Shown: positions 22,626-33,096 of the stretch, in pieces
How positions within the stretch are numbered: position 1 is the stretch's first letter
How the letters are laid out: every line of letters begins with the position of its first letter
Source: JBGVSA01 sp041807905
GTDB taxonomy: Bacteria > Pseudomonadota > Gammaproteobacteria > Burkholderiales > Rhodocyclaceae
Reading direction: 5' to 3'
Assembly: GCF_041807905.1 (NCBI RefSeq)
Contig: NZ_JBGVSA010000016.1
Span: forward strand, 1 to 64,000
DNA: 64,000 bases
Position numbers and translations under genes: made by a program
The notes under the pieces: model-generated
The model's input: only the letters and a program-made list of their open reading frames with translations
Database searches by the model: none
What the model was told of the DNA's origin: nothing

Positions 22626-23468
22626 ATGGGCAGCATCAATATCAAAACCCCCGACGAAATCGCCAAGATGCGCGTAGCCTGCCGGCTCGCATCGGAAGTC
22701 CTCGACCATCTCACGCCGCATGTGCAACCCGGCGTGACCACCGAAGAGCTCGACCGACTGTCCAGCGAATACATGAAACAACAGGGCACCGTCTCTGCCA
22801 CGCTGAACTACGCGCCGCCGGGATACACCCCCTACCCCAAGTCGATCTGTACCTCCGTCAATCACGTCGTCTGCCACGGCATCCCCAACAACAAGGCGCT
22901 CAAGCGCGGCGACGTGCTGAACATCGACGTCACAGTCATCACGCCGGACGGTTTCTTTGGCGACACCAGCCGCATGTTCATCGTGGGCGACGCCAGCATC
23001 CAGGCCAAACGACTGACGCAGGTGACCTACGAATGCATGTGGCAAGGCATCGGTCAGGTACGCCCGGGCGCACGCCTTGGCGACATCGGCCATGTCATCC
23101 AGAAGCTGGGCGAGTCGTCCGGCTATTCGATCGTGCGCGAATTCTGCGGCCACGGCATCGGCCGTAACTTCCACGAAGAACCGCAGGTGGTGCACTACGG
23201 CCGCCCGGGCACTGGCGTTGAACTGCGCGAAGGCATGATCTTCACCATCGAGCCGATGATCAACGCCGGCAAGGCGGCCATCTCCGAACTGCCGGACGGC
23301 TGGACGATCGTCACGCGCGACCGCTCGCTGTCGGCTCAATGGGAACACACCGTGGTCGTGACCGCCGAAGGCGTCGAAGTCCTGACCCTCTCGGCCGGCT
23401 CGCCGCCCCCGCCGGCATGGGTACTGGAACGCCCGGACATCAAGCTGGCCAGCGCCGTCGCTGCCTGA
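22626..23468 (+). CDS. map: Methionine aminopeptidase, type I
   Basis: This 280-residue enzyme removes the initiator methionine. The dinuclear metal ligands are visible as Asp in NIDVTV, Asp in GDTSRMF, His in GHGIGRNFHEEP, Glu in TIEPM and Glu in QWEHT. VNHVVCHGIPN forms the substrate pocket. The start MGSINIKTPDEIAKM fits the family. The upstream 22 codons of open frame lie in the divergent intergenic region. glnD begins 10 nt after its stop, so the two are co-transcribed, and rpsB is divergent. Confidence 0.96.
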   Translation: MGSINIKTPDEIAKMRVACRLASEVLDHLTPHVQPGVTTEELDRLSSEYMKQQGTVSATLNYAPPGYTPYPKSICTSVNHVVCHGIPNNKALKRGDVLNIDVTVITPDGFFGDTSRMFIVGDASIQAKRLTQVTYECMWQGIGQVRPGARLGDIGHVIQKLGESSGYSIVREFCGHGIGRNFHEEPQVVHYGRPGTGVELREGMIFTIEPMINAGKAAISELPDGWTIVTRDRSLSAQWEHTVVVTAEGVEVLTLSAGSPPPPAWVLERPDIKLASAVAA

Positions 23469-23478
23469 GGACTGCTGC

Positions 23479-26061
23479 ATGAATGCCCCGGCCAGCGCGG
23501 AGATTCCCCGCACGAACCTCGCCGCCCTGCGCGCCCGCCTCACCGAAGGCCAACGCACGCTGCGCGCCGAATTCGAAGCAAGTCCGCGCCCGGCCCGGCT
23601 GTTGCATGGGCGCTGCAAGCTGGTCGACAGTGTCCTCTCCGAACTGTGGGCATTATGCGAATTGCCCGAAAGCGCCACGCTGGTGGCCGTGGGCGGCTAC
23701 GGCCGCGGTGAGCTGTATCCGTACTCCGACGTCGATATCCTCGTACTGCTCGCGGACGAGCCGGACGATTCGCTGCGCCAGCACATCGAGCGCTTCATCG
23801 GCCTGCTGTGGGATCTCGGGCTGGAAATCGGCCACAGCGTGCGCACCATCGACGAATGCCTGTCCGAAGCATCCCGCGACGTCACTATCCAGACCAATCT
23901 GCTCGAATCGCGCCGCCTGACGGGTAGCGTGCCGCTGTACAAGACATTCACGCGCAGGCTGTGTTCCGACTTCGATTCCGAAGCGTTTTTCCACGCCAAG
24001 CGTGCCGAGCAGGAACAACGCTACAACCGCTTCAACCACACACCCTATTCGCTGGAGCCGAACTGCAAGGAAAGCCCTGGCGGACTGCGTGATCTGCAGG
24101 TGATGGTCTGGGTGTCGCTCGCGGCCGGTCTGGGCACGACCTGGAAGCAGATGGCGGCCAACGGGCTGATCAACGCCAGCACTGCGACAGAACTGCGCAG
24201 CGCCGAGCGCTTCATGCAACTCGTGCGCATCCGCATGCACTACATCGCCGGGCGGCGCGAAGACCGGCTGATTTTCGACTTCCAGGAAGCGCTGGCCCAA
24301 TCCGCGGGCATCGCCGCCAGCGGCGGCAAGCGTGCCTCGGAACGCATGATGCAGCGCTACTACCGCGTGGCAAAGCAGATCACGCAACTCAACACCATCC
24401 TGCTGCAGAACCTTGCCACCCGTTACCAGCCGCTGGCCGCATGCCAGACGCGCCCGATCAACGAGCGCTTCCAGGCCGAAGGTGAACTGCTCGACATCGT
24501 CGACGACGAGGTTTTCGTCCGCCATCCGAGTGCGCTGCTCGAAGCCTTTCTGCTGATGATGCAGACGCGCGAGCTGCAAGGCATGAGCGTACGAACGCTG
24601 CGCGCGCTGTGGCGCGGCCGTAAGCTCATTGACGCCAAATTCCGGCGCGACCCGGTCAATCACGCGCTGTTTCTCGATATCCTGCGCGCGCCGCACGGGC
24701 AGACGCACGAATTCCGGCGTATGAACCAGTACGAAATCCTGGGCGCCTACATTCCAGCGTTCGGTCGTATCGTCGGGCAGATGCAGCACGACCTGTTCCA
24801 CGTCTACACGGTGGATCAGCACATCCTGCAGGTGCTGCGCAATGTTCGCCGCTTTGCGCTCGAAGAGCACGCCCACGAGTACCCGCTGCTCACGCGCCTG
24901 TTCTCGGGCCTTGAGCGCCCCTGGCTGCTCTACATCGCGGCGCTGTTCCACGACATCGCCAAGGGCCGCGGCGGCGACCACTCCAAGCTCGGCATGGCCG
25001 ACGCCCGCCGCTTCTGTCGCACGCATGATCTTTGGCGGGAGGACACCGATCTCGTCGTGTGGCTGGTGGAGCATCACCTGACGATGTCGCAAGTGGCGCA
25101 GAAGCAGGATCTTGCCGACCCAGAGGTGATCCGCAACTTTGCCAACCTGGTCGGCAACGAACGCCGGCTCACGGCGCTCTACATCCTGACCCATGCCGAC
25201 ATCCGCGGCACCAGCCCCAAGGTGTGGAACGGCTGGAAGGCCAAGCTCCTGGAAGACCTCTTTCTCATCACCCGCAAACTGCTACAGGGCGACACACCCG
25301 AGCAAGCGCAAGGGGTCGAGGAACGCCAGCAACAGGCACGGCAACGTCTGCGCTTCTTCGGCTTGCAGGATGGTGTCGAGAAAGCGCTCTGGAACGATCT
25401 CGATACCGTGTACTTCATGCGGCACGACGGCGAAGAGATCGCCTGGCACGCACGCATGCTGTACTACCGGCCCAATACCGATGTGCCGGTGGTCAAGGCG
25501 CGCCCCAGTCGCATCGAAGAAGGCTTGCAGGTGATGGTCTATACGCGCGACCAGAAGGATTTGTTCGCGCGGCTTTGCGGCTTCTTTGCCAAGCTTGGCT
25601 ACAGCATCCTGGATGCCAAGATCCACACCACCAACCACGGTTACGCGCTCGACAGCTTCATCGTGCTCGATCCGGGCCACACGCCCGATTACCGGGATGT
25701 GATTGCCTTCATCGAACATGAACTGACTGAGCGCCTCACTCGCCAGGGCGAGTTGGACACCCCCTCGAACGGGCGGATTTCTCGCCAGTTGAAGCACTTT
25801 CCCATCGCGCCGGCCGTGTCGCTGCAGCCGGACGAACGGGGACAGCACTTCATTCTGTCGATCGTGGCCGCCGACCGTCCCGGCCTGCTCTACACGGTGG
25901 CCCGCACACTGGCCGAGCACGGCATCAACATCCATACCGCCAAGATCGCCACGTTGGGGGAGCGAGCGGAAGATACGTTCCTCGTGAGCGGTCCGGCGCT
26001 CGACCATAGCGGCCGCCTCGTGCAGCTCGAATCGGATCTCATCGAGCGTCTGCGCGTTTAA
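23479..26061 (+). CDS. glnD: Bifunctional uridylyltransferase/uridylyl-removing enzyme GlnD
   Basis: This 860-residue nitrogen sensor uridylylates PII when glutamine is low and removes UMP when it is high. The nucleotidyltransferase motif GGYGRGELYPYSDVDIL (about 72-88) has both catalytic Asp residues (84, 86). The HD domain has LFHDIAKGRGGDHS near residue 490. Two ACT domains that bind glutamine start near residues 682 and 790 (AADRPGLLYTVARTL). It is downstream of map in one operon. It could influence the sigma-54/NtrC-type network suggested by promoters elsewhere in the window. Confidence 0.97.
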   Translation: MNAPASAEIPRTNLAALRARLTEGQRTLRAEFEASPRPARLLHGRCKLVDSVLSELWALCELPESATLVAVGGYGRGELYPYSDVDILVLLADEPDDSLRQHIERFIGLLWDLGLEIGHSVRTIDECLSEASRDVTIQTNLLESRRLTGSVPLYKTFTRRLCSDFDSEAFFHAKRAEQEQRYNRFNHTPYSLEPNCKESPGGLRDLQVMVWVSLAAGLGTTWKQMAANGLINASTATELRSAERFMQLVRIRMHYIAGRREDRLIFDFQEALAQSAGIAASGGKRASERMMQRYYRVAKQITQLNTILLQNLATRYQPLAACQTRPINERFQAEGELLDIVDDEVFVRHPSALLEAFLLMMQTRELQGMSVRTLRALWRGRKLIDAKFRRDPVNHALFLDILRAPHGQTHEFRRMNQYEILGAYIPAFGRIVGQMQHDLFHVYTVDQHILQVLRNVRRFALEEHAHEYPLLTRLFSGLERPWLLYIAALFHDIAKGRGGDHSKLGMADARRFCRTHDLWREDTDLVVWLVEHHLTMSQVAQKQDLADPEVIRNFANLVGNERRLTALYILTHADIRGTSPKVWNGWKAKLLEDLFLITRKLLQGDTPEQAQGVEERQQQARQRLRFFGLQDGVEKALWNDLDTVYFMRHDGEEIAWHARMLYYRPNTDVPVVKARPSRIEEGLQVMVYTRDQKDLFARLCGFFAKLGYSILDAKIHTTNHGYALDSFIVLDPGHTPDYRDVIAFIEHELTERLTRQGELDTPSNGRISRQLKHFPIAPAVSLQPDERGQHFILSIVAADRPGLLYTVARTLAEHGINIHTAKIATLGERAEDTFLVSGPALDHSGRLVQLESDLIERLRV

Positions 26062-26159
26062 CGCCTACGACCATCCGTCGAGCGGCAGGCTTTCCGACGG
26101 CCGGCGCGGCACTTCTGGCTGCGCGCGCAGTCCACGTCGCAGCCCCGACGGAGTCCCGA

Positions 26160-26597
26160 ATGCGCCCCTCCTTTGCGCTGCGCCTTGCAGCCATTACCAC
26201 CCTGCTCTACGGTATCGCCCACACTTGGGCGCTCTACACCATCCACGCCCGCGACAGCCTCGAAGGCCTCGTGCTGTACATGATGCGCAGCCATGACTTC
26301 GATTTCGGGGGCACCACTCACAGTTACTGGGACACGTACTTCGGATTCGGCCTGCTGGTCAGCGTGTGGCTTTTCGTTCTTGGCGTATTGGCCTGGCAGA
26401 TGGGCTCCCTGGTCGAACGTGAACCCGCCCACGCGCGGCCGCTGATGCTCACCCTGCTCATCGGCTACGTCGCACTGTGCGTCGTCAATAGCCTCTATTT
26501 CTTCGCACTCCCGACCTTGCTGAGCGTGGCCATCACCATCCTCGTCATCGGAGCACTGCTTCGCTCCAAGCCGAAGCTGGCAACGGCGTCGGACTGA
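26160..26597 (+). CDS. Four-helix membrane protein of unknown function
   Basis: This is a 145-residue protein with four predicted membrane helices (about 5-25, 60-80, 92-112 and 115-135). It has a conserved-looking extracytoplasmic segment with SHDFDFGGTTHSYWDTYFGFG. I do not recognise a characterised family. Related small proteins occur as hypothetical integral membrane proteins in several bacterial phyla. It stands alone between glnD and the convergent AsmA gene, and no functional link is evident. Confidence 0.7.
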   Translation: MRPSFALRLAAITTLLYGIAHTWALYTIHARDSLEGLVLYMMRSHDFDFGGTTHSYWDTYFGFGLLVSVWLFVLGVLAWQMGSLVEREPAHARPLMLTLLIGYVALCVVNSLYFFALPTLLSVAITILVIGALLRSKPKLATASD

Positions 26598-26616
26598 TTC
26601 GCGGCGGCACGCGCAA

Positions 26617-28638
26617 TCAAGGGCTGGAGCGCTTTCCTGCGGGCGGTGCCTTGGCCTTGTGATTCATCCTCGCCAACGCGGCCGAGCAATCCGCTGCCTG
26701 CTCGGTCGGGATATTCGTTAACGGCAGGATGGCCGTCGCTACCGGCGCCAACAAGGCCAACGCAACCGCGCCGCCTGCCTTGAGCGCCACCACCCCCGCA
26801 TTGACCGATACCTTTGGGTCTCCCAGCGTGCCCTTGACGTACAACGGTGCGCGCAGCGACACGATGCGCACGCCCTTCTGCTCCGGCTTGATCGTGAAAT
26901 CCAGTTGTTCGGTCTTGAAGTCGACCGCACCATCCACGGTGATGTAGGCATCCTCAGTGTCGAAGATGAAGTCGCGCGTGCGCGCCACGCCGTCCCGCAC
27001 GGCAAAATCTCCTGCCAGGCAATTGAGTTTCACCTGTTTGTCGCCGAACAGCTTGGTGACGACGACGCTGCCGACGTTCAGCCCCGCGGCTTCCAGCAAG
27101 AACTTGCTGAAGCTGCCCTGATTGACGAGCAAACGCATCTCACCGTTCGAGCCTCCCAGCATCGAGGCCACCGAATCGCCCTGGGCCGATAGTGCAATAT
27201 CGCCATTCACCTGCCCCACACTGCCCCGCATGCTGTCCACCTTCGGAAACAACTGCTTCAATTGCAGGCGGCGCACGTCCGCGCGCAACGTGGTCTTTAT
27301 GGGCTTGGCGCCGGAATCGAGCGTGATCTTGCTGGTGAAATTGCCGCCCGCCATGGCGAAATCCAGAGGGTCGAGCGTCAGAACGCCATCCTTCAGGATC
27401 AGATGCGTGGTGAGCCGATCGATGGGCAGATTTTCGTCGCGCACAATGTGCTGCCCGGTAAAGCGCACGTCCGCGTCGATCTTGTCCCAGCGCTCGACAC
27501 GGAAAGGCTCGTCCGGCAGCACCTTGCCCGGACGCTTTTTCTGCGGCGGCGCTTCACGCGCGGCTTTTTCGGCGTCCGAGTCTGCGCCGATCAACGGGCC
27601 CAGATCCTCGAAGCGCAGGGTCTTCGATAGCAGCGTGCCCGTCAGTTGCGGGCGCGGCTGCCGCGCGGCGAACTGGATGGTGCCCGACAAGTCGCTGCCG
27701 CCGACACGCCCCGTGAAATTCTCGTACTTCCAGGTACCGCCCTGGCTCGCGAGCGTTCCGATCAAGCGGCCCTGCGTCGTGTAGGGCGGCGTATCGGGCA
27801 GCGTGATGCCTGTCAGCGGATAGAGCTGCGACATGCTCACACCTGACACCTTCAGGCGCATGTCCAGCCCCGTAAGGTGAGCCGGATTGGACAAGGTGCC
27901 GGCCAGGTCGACGTGCGTCGAACCGATCTTGACCTTGCCCTCCACCGGAAACGGCCGGGACGGGTCCTGCAAGGCCAGCACCGCGCCGCCTCGCCCGGTA
28001 CCTTCGATCGTGCCCTTGTGGTAGCGCCCCTTCACGGCAAAACCGATCCCGTAGGGCGCAGCGTCCGCCGGCAAGGTCTGCGCGGTGACATCGAACGCCA
28101 TGTCGCCCTGCGCGTCGTCGTAGGTCAGATGCCCCTGGCGCAGGACGACATTCTCCACCTGGACGCGCCATCGACTCGGACCCGACGAGGCCTGCCGCGG
28201 CGTCAGCGTCCAGTTGTTGCGGCCATCCTTCAGCCGCTGGAGATTCACGTCGGGCGACGCAACGGCGATCTCTCTGAAGATCAGGTTCTTGTTGAGGAGC
28301 GGTACGGGCCGCAAGAGAAAGACCAGCGAGTCGACGCGCGCCATCAGCGGCTCGCTGGCCCACTGCGCGTTGCTCATCGTGACGTCGCGCGCTTCGAGGC
28401 GGGGCATGGGCACCCATCGCGCCAGGCCGATCTCGTTTGGCGAGGGGCGCGTCCAGTGCAGGGTCAAATCCCCATGGATGACCACCTCCCGGCCCGTGGC
28501 CTCCGAGACTTTCTCGCCAATCCAGCCGCGCGTGCGATTCCAGTCGAACGTGAGGATCACGACAACCGCCACGGCCAGCAATGCGATCAGCGTGACGACC
28601 AACCACAGCAATCCCTTGGCGATGGCGTGCGTGCGCAT
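26617..28638 (-). CDS. AsmA-family protein
   Basis: This 673-residue protein is anchored by one N-terminal helix (about 10-32, LVVTLIALLAVAVVVILTF) with a large periplasmic beta-rich domain. The family start is seen in FDWNRTRGWIGEKVSEATGREVVI. The C-terminal AsmA domain (DGVARTRDFIFDTEDAYITV, then LYVKGTLGDPKVSV) is complete. AsmA-like proteins are thought to form hydrophobic grooves moving phospholipids between membranes. The start at 28638 has a full AGGAGG box. The 70-codon frame extension upstream is rejected. Confidence 0.9.
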   Translation of the reverse strand: MRTHAIAKGLLWLVVTLIALLAVAVVVILTFDWNRTRGWIGEKVSEATGREVVIHGDLTLHWTRPSPNEIGLARWVPMPRLEARDVTMSNAQWASEPLMARVDSLVFLLRPVPLLNKNLIFREIAVASPDVNLQRLKDGRNNWTLTPRQASSGPSRWRVQVENVVLRQGHLTYDDAQGDMAFDVTAQTLPADAAPYGIGFAVKGRYHKGTIEGTGRGGAVLALQDPSRPFPVEGKVKIGSTHVDLAGTLSNPAHLTGLDMRLKVSGVSMSQLYPLTGITLPDTPPYTTQGRLIGTLASQGGTWKYENFTGRVGGSDLSGTIQFAARQPRPQLTGTLLSKTLRFEDLGPLIGADSDAEKAAREAPPQKKRPGKVLPDEPFRVERWDKIDADVRFTGQHIVRDENLPIDRLTTHLILKDGVLTLDPLDFAMAGGNFTSKITLDSGAKPIKTTLRADVRRLQLKQLFPKVDSMRGSVGQVNGDIALSAQGDSVASMLGGSNGEMRLLVNQGSFSKFLLEAAGLNVGSVVVTKLFGDKQVKLNCLAGDFAVRDGVARTRDFIFDTEDAYITVDGAVDFKTEQLDFTIKPEQKGVRIVSLRAPLYVKGTLGDPKVSVNAGVVALKAGGAVALALLAPVATAILPLTNIPTEQAADCSAALARMNHKAKAPPAGKRSSP

Positions 28639-28739
28639 GCGCAGCCTCCTTTGTTGTTGCATCGGGGGAAGTGCGCAGATGGTCGCACGCGCCATACCTG
28701 GCGGATCGCGCGTGTCGGCCTTTGGACTACAGGACCGTG

Positions 28740-29273
28740 TCAGTCGTCCGGCTGCCCTGCCAATTCCGGGAACAGCACGTCGGTGAAACCGAAGCGAGAG
28801 AAATCTGTGATGCGCATCGGATAGAGAATGCCATCGAGGTGGTCGCACTCATGCTGCACGACGCGCGCATGAAAACCCTCAGCCACGCGCTCGACAGGCC
28901 TACCGAACTGGTCGAATCCGCTGTAGCGCAAGCGCAGGTAGCGCGGCACCACTCCGCGCAGGCCCGGCACCGAAAGGCACCCCTCCCAGCCCTCTTCCAT
29001 TTCGTCCGAAAGCGGTTCGAGCACCGGATTGATGAGGACGGTTTCGGGCACGGCATGCGCTTGCGGATAGCGTGCATTCGACGCGAATCCAAAGATCACC
29101 AATCGCAGGTCCACACCAATCTGCGGCGCAGCGAGCCCGGCGCCCGACAAGTGCGCCATGGTCTCGAACATGTCGGCCACCAACGCATGCAGTTCCGGCG
29201 TGTCGAACTGTGTCACGGGCTGGGCGCGGCGCAGCAGGCGCGGGTCGCCCATCTTGAGAACTTCATGGATCAT
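28740..29273 (-). CDS. def: Peptide deformylase
   Basis: This 177-residue metalloenzyme removes the formyl group from nascent proteins. All three motifs are present: [10 protein letters not shown] (44-53), EGCLSVPG with ligand Cys99, and HECDHLDG with ligands His141 and His145. It lies 13 nt after the methylthio-purine phosphorylase gene and not beside fmt. Burkholderiales often have more than one deformylase, so this may be the accessory copy. Confidence 0.95.
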   Translation of the reverse strand: MIHEVLKMGDPRLLRRAQPVTQFDTPELHALVADMFETMAHLSGAGLAAPQIGVDLRLVIFGFASNARYPQAHAVPETVLINPVLEPLSDEMEEGWEGCLSVPGLRGVVPRYLRLRYSGFDQFGRPVERVAEGFHARVVQHECDHLDGILYPMRITDFSRFGFTDVLFPELAGQPDD

Positions 29274-29286
29274 CGCGGTCTCCGGC

Positions 29287-30027
29287 TCAGCAATCCAGAC
29301 ACATGTGCTGCAGCACGTTATGCACCCGGGCGATGATGCCCTGTGCCGTCTGTGTCATGTTCTGCAGATGCACGCCGTTGCGGCTTTCTCCGCGACCGGC
29401 GGCGAAATTCACCACCATCGCCAGCGCTGCATAAGGCAATTCCAGTTCACGCGCCAGCACGGCTTCAGGCATGCCGGTCATGCCAACGATGTCGGCACCG
29501 TCGCGCTCATAACGATTGATCTCGGCGGCGGTTTCCAGGCGCGGGCCCTGCGTGGCGGCATAGATCGAACCATCGAACAAGGCTTCCCCCGCTTGCGCGC
29601 CGGCGCGGAGAATGCGCTGGCGAAGGTCAGCGTCATACGGCTCGGTGAAGTCGACATGCACGACCGGCGTATCGCCGCCATCGAAGAAACTGTTCTGGCG
29701 GTCCCAGGTGTAATCGATGATCTGATGCGGCACCACCAGCGAACCTGGAACGAGGTCGGCGCGAATGCCACCGACCGACGCCACGGACAGCACGGACTTG
29801 GCGCCGGCCTCGCGCAGCGCCCAGATGTTGGCGCGGTAATTGACCTTATGCGGCGGCACCGTGTGCCCGTAGCCGTGCCGGGCCAGGAATACGGTCGGCT
29901 GATCGCAGACATGGCCGAACAACAGGGCGCCCGAGGGCTCGCCAAAAGGTGTGCGCACGACTTCACGACGCTCCACCGCCAGGCTGGACAATTTCGACAG
30001 GCCGCTACCGCCAATGATTGCTAGCAT
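29287..30027 (-). CDS. Methylthioadenosine/methylthioinosine phosphorylase family protein
   Basis: This 246-residue purine nucleoside phosphorylase acts on methylthio-purine nucleosides in methionine salvage. The phosphate site GGSGL lies at the N-terminus. The [20 protein letters not shown] segment and [12 protein letters not shown] with [14 protein letters not shown] are typical of the MTAP/PNP-II fold. The length and the MTGMPEA region resemble the bacterial methylthioinosine phosphorylase group, but inosine versus adenosine preference cannot be settled by eye. It is upstream of def on the same transcript. Confidence 0.88.
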   Translation of the reverse strand: MLAIIGGSGLSKLSSLAVERREVVRTPFGEPSGALLFGHVCDQPTVFLARHGYGHTVPPHKVNYRANIWALREAGAKSVLSVASVGGIRADLVPGSLVVPHQIIDYTWDRQNSFFDGGDTPVVHVDFTEPYDADLRQRILRAGAQAGEALFDGSIYAATQGPRLETAAEINRYERDGADIVGMTGMPEAVLARELELPYAALAMVVNFAAGRGESRNGVHLQNMTQTAQGIIARVHNVLQHMCLDC

Positions 30028-30054
30028 CAGAATTCCTGTAATGAATGTTGCGCC

Positions 30055-30083
30055 ATTCTAAAAGCCTGTTTGCGTTCTGTCGC
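30055..30083 (-). promoter_or_regulatory. Possible promoter for the phosphorylase-def pair
   Basis: On the minus strand, GCGACA (30083-30078) and TAGAAT (30060-30055) are separated by 17 nt, giving a start about 20 nt before the gene. The -35 box matches only 4 of 6 bases, so the call is tentative. Confidence 0.35.
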
Positions 30084-30173
30084 GCGCCTGCCCGACACGC
30101 CGAAAAGGCCTTGTAAGGCCCGCGTGCGCTGAATCGTTTGGATACACAACGCGCCATTCGTGCCCGCTCCGCG

Positions 30174-30182
30174 TGGTAGAAT
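30174..30182 (+). promoter_or_regulatory. Possible extended -10 promoter of typA
   Basis: TG-G-TAGAAT fits an extended -10 box about 40 nt before typA. No recognisable -35 box lies at the normal distance. Confidence 0.4.
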
Positions 30183-30221
30183 GGAAAGCTTTTTCAAATC
30201 AACGGCCTCCCCCAACAACAC

Positions 30222-32039
30222 ATGACCCGCGCCATTCGCAACATCGCCATCATCGCCCACGTCGACCATGGCAAGACTACCCTCGTGGACCAGCTTCTTC
30301 GCCAATCCGGCACCTTCCGCGACAACCAGCAGGTTGCCGAACGCGTGATGGACAGCGGTGATATCGAACGCGAGCGCGGAATCACGATCCTGGCCAAGAA
30401 CTGCGCCATCCAGTACGGCGACACCCACATCAACATCGTCGACACCCCGGGGCACGCCGACTTCGGCGGTGAAGTCGAACGCGTGCTGTCGATGGTCGAC
30501 TCCGTGTTGCTGCTGGTCGATGCCGTCGAAGGCCCGATGCCGCAGACCCGCTTCGTCACCCGCAAGGCGCTGGCCCAGGGGCTCAAGCCGATCGTCGTGA
30601 TCAACAAGATCGACCGTCCGGGCGCGCGTCCGGACTGGGTGATCAATCACACCTTCGACCTGTTCGACAAGCTGGGCGCGACCGAAGAGCAGCTCGACTT
30701 CCCGGTCGTGTACGCCTCGGCCCTGAACGGCTACGCCATGCTCGACGCCGACAAGCCGGGCACCGACATGAAGCCGCTGTTCGACGCCATCCTGCAACAC
30801 GTGCCGCAACCCGAAGTCGACGCCGAAGGCCCGTTGCAGGTACAGATCTGCTCGCTGGACTATTCCACCTACATCGGCCAGCTCGGCATCGGCCGCATCA
30901 AGCGGGGCCGCATCCGCCCGAACCAGGAAGTCGTCGTCATGTACGGCGATGAATCGCGCGGCAAGGCCAAGGTCAGCCAGGTGCTGACCTTCCAGGGTCT
31001 GGAGCGTTCGGCGGCCGAATCGGCCGAAGCCGGCGACATCATCCTGGTCAGCGGTATCGACCAGGTCGGCATCGGCGTCACCCTGTGCGACCCGGAAAAG
31101 CCCGAAGGCATGGCCCCCATCGCGGTCGACGAGCCGACGCTGACGATGAACTTCATCGTCAACAGCTCGCCGCTGGCCGGTCGCGAAGGCAAGTACGTGA
31201 CCAGCCGCCAGATCCGCGAACGCCTCGAAAAAGAACTCCTCAAGAACGTCGCCCTGCGCGTGAAGTACACCGACGACGCCGATGTGTTCGAAGTCTCCGG
31301 CCGTGGCGAACTGCACCTGACCATCCTGCTCGAAAACATGCGCCGCGAAGGCTATGAACTGGCGGTCGGCCGCCCGCGCGTGGTGTTCAAGGAAGTCAAC
31401 GGCGAAAAGCAGGAACCGTACGAGATGCTGACGGTGGATGTCGAAGAAAACCACCAGGGCTCCGTGATGGAAGAACTCGGCCGTCGCCGTGGCGAACTGC
31501 AGGACATGCAACCGGACGGCAAGGGGCGCGTGCGCCTGGAATATCGCATTCCGGCGCGCGGCCTGATCGGCTTCCAGGGCGAATTCCTGACGCTGACGCG
31601 CGGCACCGGCCTGGCGAGCCACGTCTTCGACGACTACGGCCCCATGGCGGGCACGATGGCCGAACGTCGCAACGGCGTGCTGATTTCGCAGAACGACGGC
31701 GACGCCGTGGCCTACGCGCTGTGGAACCTGCAGGACCGTGGCCGCATGTTCGTCAGCCCGGGCGACCGTCTGTACGAAGGCATGATCATCGGCATCCACT
31801 CGCGCGACAACGATCTGGTCGTAAACCCGATCAAGGGCAAGCAACTGACCAACGTTCGCGCCTCCGGCAAGGACGAGGCCGTCACGCTGACCCCGCCGAT
31901 CCAGCTCACGCTGGAATCCGCCATCGAGTTCATCGCCGACGACGAACTGGTGGAAATCACGCCGCAGAACATCCGCCTGCGCAAGCGCTACCTGAAGGAA
32001 CACGAGCGCAAGCGCGCTGCACGCGCCGACGCCGAGTGA
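30222..32039 (+). CDS. typA: Ribosome-associated GTPase TypA/BipA
   Basis: This 605-residue translational GTPase assists 50S assembly and stress growth. The G1 motif HVDHGKTT is at residues 13-20, followed by the RGITI switch, [12 protein letters not shown] (G3) and NKID (G4). EF-G-like domains III and V follow, then the C-terminal BipA domain with the GGRIPxRG-like [14 protein letters not shown] stretch. It stands alone and ends with a strong intrinsic terminator. Confidence 0.97.
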   Translation: MTRAIRNIAIIAHVDHGKTTLVDQLLRQSGTFRDNQQVAERVMDSGDIERERGITILAKNCAIQYGDTHINIVDTPGHADFGGEVERVLSMVDSVLLLVDAVEGPMPQTRFVTRKALAQGLKPIVVINKIDRPGARPDWVINHTFDLFDKLGATEEQLDFPVVYASALNGYAMLDADKPGTDMKPLFDAILQHVPQPEVDAEGPLQVQICSLDYSTYIGQLGIGRIKRGRIRPNQEVVVMYGDESRGKAKVSQVLTFQGLERSAAESAEAGDIILVSGIDQVGIGVTLCDPEKPEGMAPIAVDEPTLTMNFIVNSSPLAGREGKYVTSRQIRERLEKELLKNVALRVKYTDDADVFEVSGRGELHLTILLENMRREGYELAVGRPRVVFKEVNGEKQEPYEMLTVDVEENHQGSVMEELGRRRGELQDMQPDGKGRVRLEYRIPARGLIGFQGEFLTLTRGTGLASHVFDDYGPMAGTMAERRNGVLISQNDGDAVAYALWNLQDRGRMFVSPGDRLYEGMIIGIHSRDNDLVVNPIKGKQLTNVRASGKDEAVTLTPPIQLTLESAIEFIADDELVEITPQNIRLRKRYLKEHERKRAARADAE

Positions 32040-32068
32040 TACCGCGCCATGCGGCTCACAACAAACAG

Positions 32069-32096
32069 AAAGGCCACCTCACGGTGGCCTTTTTTT
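32069..32096 (+). terminator. Intrinsic terminator after typA
   Basis: A 10-bp stem (AAAGGCCACC / GGTGGCCTTT) with a TCAC loop is followed by a run of T residues. The AAA on the other side could also serve the convergent M48 gene. Confidence 0.92.
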
Positions 32097-32117
32097 GTGC
32101 GCTGACGCCGTTGCCGC

Positions 32118-32894
32118 TTACTTGCCCGCCAGGCGGTTGGCGATGTTCTGTGCGCGCTCGGCCGAGGGCGGGTGCGAATCGAACACGCTGCTCTGTCCAT
32201 TGCCGAGCTTGGCGAGCTTTTCGAAGCCGGTCTTCAGACCCTCGCGCTTCATGCCGGCCTTCGTCAGCAGGTCGAAGGAATAGTTGTCGGCCGCCAGTTC
32301 CTGCGATTGCGAGAACTGCGCATTTACGAACGCCTCACCGATGTCGCCCAGTTGCGAATCCGTCAGCGCCCCGACCGAGCCACCGAACGAACCAGCCGCA
32401 GCACGTGCCGCCGCCGTGGCGTAGGCCACCTGCATCGCCTTGCGCGAGTGGCCCAGCGCCACGTGGCCGACTTCGTGGCCGATGACGCCGCGCACTTCGT
32501 CGTCGTTCATCATGTCCATCAGACCGCTGTAGACACGCACGCAGCCGTTGGCCATGGCCCAGGCATTCACGTCCTTGGTCATGTAGACCTTGTAGTTGAT
32601 CGTCGCGCCATTGACCGAGGACGGCATGCCCTTCATCAGGTTGGCCAAGCGCACGGAGTATTTGTCCTTCGCGCCCGCCAGCTTGTTCGTCTTGTCCATC
32701 TTGGTGCACGAGTCATTGGTCAATTGCTGCATGTCGGCATCGCTCAACGTGGCAGCCTGCACGCCCATCATGCCGGCATTGAGCATGTTGTCGACGTTCA
32801 TGCCGCCGCCCTTCTGCGCGCAACCGCCCAGCGCAAGCAGCGTGACAGCGGCAATGGCGGTCAGACCGCCGCGATTGATCTTCGAAAACTTCAT
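32118..32894 (-). CDS. M48-family lipoprotein metalloprotease
   Basis: This 258-residue zinc protease resembles LoiP/YggG. A lipoprotein signal ends in LGGC with lipidated Cys25. The zinc motif HEVGH is at residues 140-144, preceded by NDDEVRGVIG, and the third ligand lies in QELAADNYSFDLL. The C-terminal DSHPPSAERAQNI is typical of the family. Position 2 after the lipid Cys is Ala, so outer-membrane placement and envelope protein quality control are inferred. The start at MKFSKINRGG is chosen because the longer frame precedes the signal peptide with unrelated sequence. Confidence 0.92.
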   Translation of the reverse strand: MKFSKINRGGLTAIAAVTLLALGGCAQKGGGMNVDNMLNAGMMGVQAATLSDADMQQLTNDSCTKMDKTNKLAGAKDKYSVRLANLMKGMPSSVNGATINYKVYMTKDVNAWAMANGCVRVYSGLMDMMNDDEVRGVIGHEVGHVALGHSRKAMQVAYATAAARAAAGSFGGSVGALTDSQLGDIGEAFVNAQFSQSQELAADNYSFDLLTKAGMKREGLKTGFEKLAKLGNGQSSVFDSHPPSAERAQNIANRLAGK

Positions 32895-33096
32895 TTCATT
32901 CTCCGCAGTGTTTGCTTGTATGTCGCCGGCCCGCCGGGCCGACGCAGCCGACAAGTATGCGGAGTGCGCCGCGCCGGCTCCTGCGACGCGGAAACGAAGT
33001 GGAAGGTCTTTGAACACAGTCATATATCGCCGTCCGGTAACGCAACCGGGGCTGTCAGACTGTATGAACGAATCGATGGGAGAGGTCGAACAGCTG

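Noticed and set aside
30027..32003. 658-codon open frame opposite typA
   Set aside because: It mirrors typA codon by codon, has no family resemblance and reads as a His/Asp/Val-rich artefact.
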